Of a stretch of 7,531 bases of DNA, positions 6,384-7,531 are shown one piece after another. The translations under genes and the position numbers were made by a program. The stretch is taken from the NCBI GenBank assembly GCA_003233545.1, contig QILZ01000274.1, forward strand, positions 1 through 7,531, read 5' to 3'. Under the pieces are notes generated by a model. It was not told the origin of the DNA, searched no databases, and worked only from the letters and a program-made list of their open reading frames with translations. The DNA is from Spirochaetales bacterium (GTDB lineage Bacteria > Spirochaetota > Spirochaetia > SZUA-6). Positions within the stretch are counted from its first letter, which is position 1; the number at the start of each line of letters is the position of its first letter.

Positions 6384-7305
6384 AACTGCCTCCTACTCTC
6401 TCCAGGGCTTCCCGGAACACCTGCTGTAAATCGACCCTGACCGGCTCAAATAACCGCAGCGTCTGCTTGTGCCGCCAGCAGAAGGACACCACAGACCGGG
6501 ATAGTTTCTCTTCATTACCGCTTTCCGCTATTATCTGTCCGTCTTCGAGATGGGAAATAAAACCGTTACTTGTAAGCTCTTCGACCAGAAGTCCCGGTTG
6601 CGGTACATCGATGCGGTACAACCCCTGCCTGCGGCTGCAGGTCAACTCTTTAATGCTGCCTTCAACTACGAGTTTACCCCGGGCAATAATGGCAACATGA
6701 TCCGCCACCTGCTCCATCTCGGGAATAATATGAGTGGATATAACGACTGTTTTGCCCTGATCTGCCAGCTCCCTGACCTTGTCAATGAAGTCGGCACGGC
6801 CAAGGGGGTCCAGATTGGCCGTAGGTTCGTCTAAGAAAAGAATCTGAGGGTCGTTTATAAGGGACTGAGCAAGCCCTAACCGCTGCCTCATGCCGGCTGA
6901 GTACTGTGCAATGGGAGAGTTCTCCCAGCGCTTTAAGCCGACCCATTTCAGCAGTTCCCTGGCTCTGGAGAAAGCCTTACGATGGCTGAGTCCACCAAGC
7001 TCTCCCATATAGTCAAGGAACCGCCGGCCGGGCATTTCGTCATAAAAGCCGGGTCTTTCAGGTAAATAACCGATTAGTTTCCTTGATTCCAGTGGTTGTT
7101 TAAAAATATCATACCCGAGGATGCTGATTGTCCCGGCGCTGGGCTTTATTGCCCCCACCAGGATCTGTATTGTTGTCGTTTTCCCGGCACCGTTAGGACC
7201 CAGCAACCCAAAAACACCCGCCATGCTCAGACCTGATACCGCTGTAAAACCATTGCGGTATATCTTTGCTAAACCCTCGATAGTTACGGCATTTGCTTTA
7301 GTCAT
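6373..7305 (-). CDS. ABC transporter ATP-binding protein, NosF/CcmA-like
   Basis: A 310-residue cytoplasmic ATPase that powers the permease encoded after it. Motifs in order: Walker A GPNGAGKTT (36-44, K42), Q-loop position in IGYLPERPGFY with E83 in place of Gln (common in ABC-2 ATPases), signature YSAGM (135-139), Walker B ILFLDEP (D159, E160), D-loop NLDP (164-167) and switch His in STH (H192). A C-terminal accessory domain (about 225-305) is typical of the NosF/DrrA group. The strand before Walker A is short: AVSGLSM-AG-VFGLLGP lacks about four residues of the usual '-V--GE-' element, with the frame intact. The ATG at 7305 has AGGAG (7320-7316) 10 nt before it. Transcription should start near 7415 at a promoter covered by a CsoR-type operator. 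ATPase identity is firm; NosF-type grouping is likely; substrate unknown. Confidence 0.9.
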   Translation of the reverse strand: MTKANAVTIEGLAKIYRNGFTAVSGLSMAGVFGLLGPNGAGKTTTIQILVGAIKPSAGTISILGYDIFKQPLESRKLIGYLPERPGFYDEMPGRRFLDYMGELGGLSHRKAFSRARELLKWVGLKRWENSPIAQYSAGMRQRLGLAQSLINDPQILFLDEPTANLDPLGRADFIDKVRELADQGKTVVISTHIIPEMEQVADHVAIIARGKLVVEGSIKELTCSRRQGLYRIDVPQPGLLVEELTSNGFISHLEDGQIIAESGNEEKLSRSVVSFCWRHKQTLRLFEPVRVDLQQVFREALERVGGSYDS

Positions 7306-7328
7306 GAAAATGCTTCTCCTTTTCAGGC

Positions 7329-7344
7329 TACCCGACGGGGTTTA
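7329..7344 (+). promoter_or_regulatory. Degenerate second operator-like site in the ABC leader
   Basis: TACCCGACGGGGTTTA on the plus strand closely resembles the minus-strand core TACCCTACGGGGGTGTA of the main operator 7386-7412, in opposite orientation. It lies in the untranslated leader, just upstream of the ATPase ribosome site. It could be a second low-affinity repressor site or a chance GC-rich hairpin (ACCC...GGGT). Confidence 0.3.
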
Positions 7345-7390
7345 CGGTCATTGCTTATAAAAAAATCTGCTGATACTTAAAAAGGTATAG

Positions 7391-7412
7391 ACCCTACACC
7401 CCCGTAGGGTAT
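7391..7412 (-). promoter_or_regulatory. CsoR-family operator for the ABC transporter genes
   Basis: On the plus strand ACCCTAC (7391-7397) and GTAGGGT (7404-7410) form a perfect 7-bp inverted repeat around ACCCCC. Read on the minus strand the core is ATACCCTACGGGGGTGTAG, almost the same as the CsoR site I recall for the Bacillus subtilis copZA copper genes (TACCCTACGGGGGTATGGTA). It begins about 10 bp after the -10 and covers the expected transcription start, a position that blocks initiation. It shares its design with the site at 375-393, placing both units in one regulon. Inducer identity is inferred. Confidence 0.75.
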
Positions 7413-7421
7413 CATAGTATT

Positions 7422-7450
7422 ATAATATACCTGACCTTTCATAATGTCAA
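7422..7450 (-). promoter_or_regulatory. Sigma-70/SigA-type promoter for the ABC transporter genes
   Basis: On the minus strand a consensus TTGACA (7450-7445) is followed after 17 bp by TATTAT (7427-7422). A perfect TATAAT at 7424-7419 would have a 20-bp spacer and is less likely. The leader to the ATG at 7305 is about 110 nt. The -35 begins 18 bp after the stop of the upstream minus-strand gene, so the ABC pair has its own promoter but may also receive read-through. Confidence 0.78.
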
Positions 7451-7468
7451 TAAATTTCAGATAGATTT

Positions 7469-7531
7469 TTACGGCAGCCCGGCAAGCCACTGATACGCCG
7501 GAGCAGGCTCTGTATCCGACAGTTTTGTTTC
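7469..7531 (-). CDS. 3' end of an unidentified minus-strand gene (partial, cut by window edge)
   Basis: A minus-strand frame enters from the window edge and ends at a TAA (7471-7469), giving the 20 residues ETKLSDTEPAPAYQWLAGLP. It lies just before the ABC promoter and in the same direction. The fragment is too short to name. Accessory copper or nos-type genes often sit beside NosFY-like pairs, but nothing in these residues proves that here. Confidence 0.35.
   Translation of the reverse strand, partial: ETKLSDTEPAPAYQWLAGLP

Noticed and set aside
7328..7351. A 7-codon upstream reading frame in the ABC leader
   Set aside because: No Shine-Dalgarno before its ATG and no attenuator-like structure after it.
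1..7531. tRNA, rRNA, CRISPR array, insertion sequence or attachment site
   Set aside because: No cloverleaf, no repeated spacer pattern, no transposase or integrase motifs and no terminal repeats were seen on either strand by eye.

Overview
The window looks like bacterial DNA from a low-to-moderate-GC, Firmicutes-like (possibly clostridial) anaerobe. Promoters have near-consensus TTGACA boxes with 17-bp spacers and A/T-rich -10 boxes, ribosome sites are strong GGAGG/AGGAGG types, one start is TTG, and two promoters carry G-tract palindromes of the CsoR-family operator type. The taxon is inference; no rRNA or other marker is present.

Layout. Positions 3-95 hold the last 30 codons of an unidentified plus-strand gene, whose stop lies inside an 11-bp perfect hairpin (87-116). 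Positions 96-345 have no intact gene, but the minus strand carries what looks like a frameshifted 3' gene remnant (173-340). A strong plus-strand promoter (347-375) overlapped by a CsoR-type operator (375-393) leads, through an ~85-nt leader, into three plus-strand genes: a full-length Enzyme I of the PEP phosphotransferase system with an added C-terminal YHS metal-binding domain (481-2355); a 779-residue membrane protein with an internal spermidine-synthase-like methyltransferase fold (2472-4811, TTG start); and a membrane-anchored 179-residue protein that overlaps it by ATGA (4808-5347).

Convergent to these, on the minus strand, is an ABC exporter pair of the NosF/NosY type: ATPase (7305-6373) and ABC-2 permease (6383-5541), overlapping by 11 bp. 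A possible 71-codon extra reading frame follows (5551-5336). The ABC pair has its own TTGACA/TATTAT promoter (7450-7422) with a second CsoR-type operator (7391-7412) over the expected start site. The right edge (7469-7531) is the 3' end of another minus-strand gene.

Working together. Two convergent units under matching CsoR-family operators suggest one regulon answering copper (or another CsoR-family inducer such as nickel, persulfide or formaldehyde). The ABC pair would move a substrate across the membrane or support copper-enzyme maturation, as NosFY does. The EI-YHS protein joins a complete PEP-dependent phosphotransfer enzyme to a metal-binding module. The two membrane genes behind it may be part of the same response, but a 116-bp gap leaves their co-transcription unproven. 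The most unusual item is the EI-YHS fusion under a metal-type operator with no HPr or sugar permease nearby.
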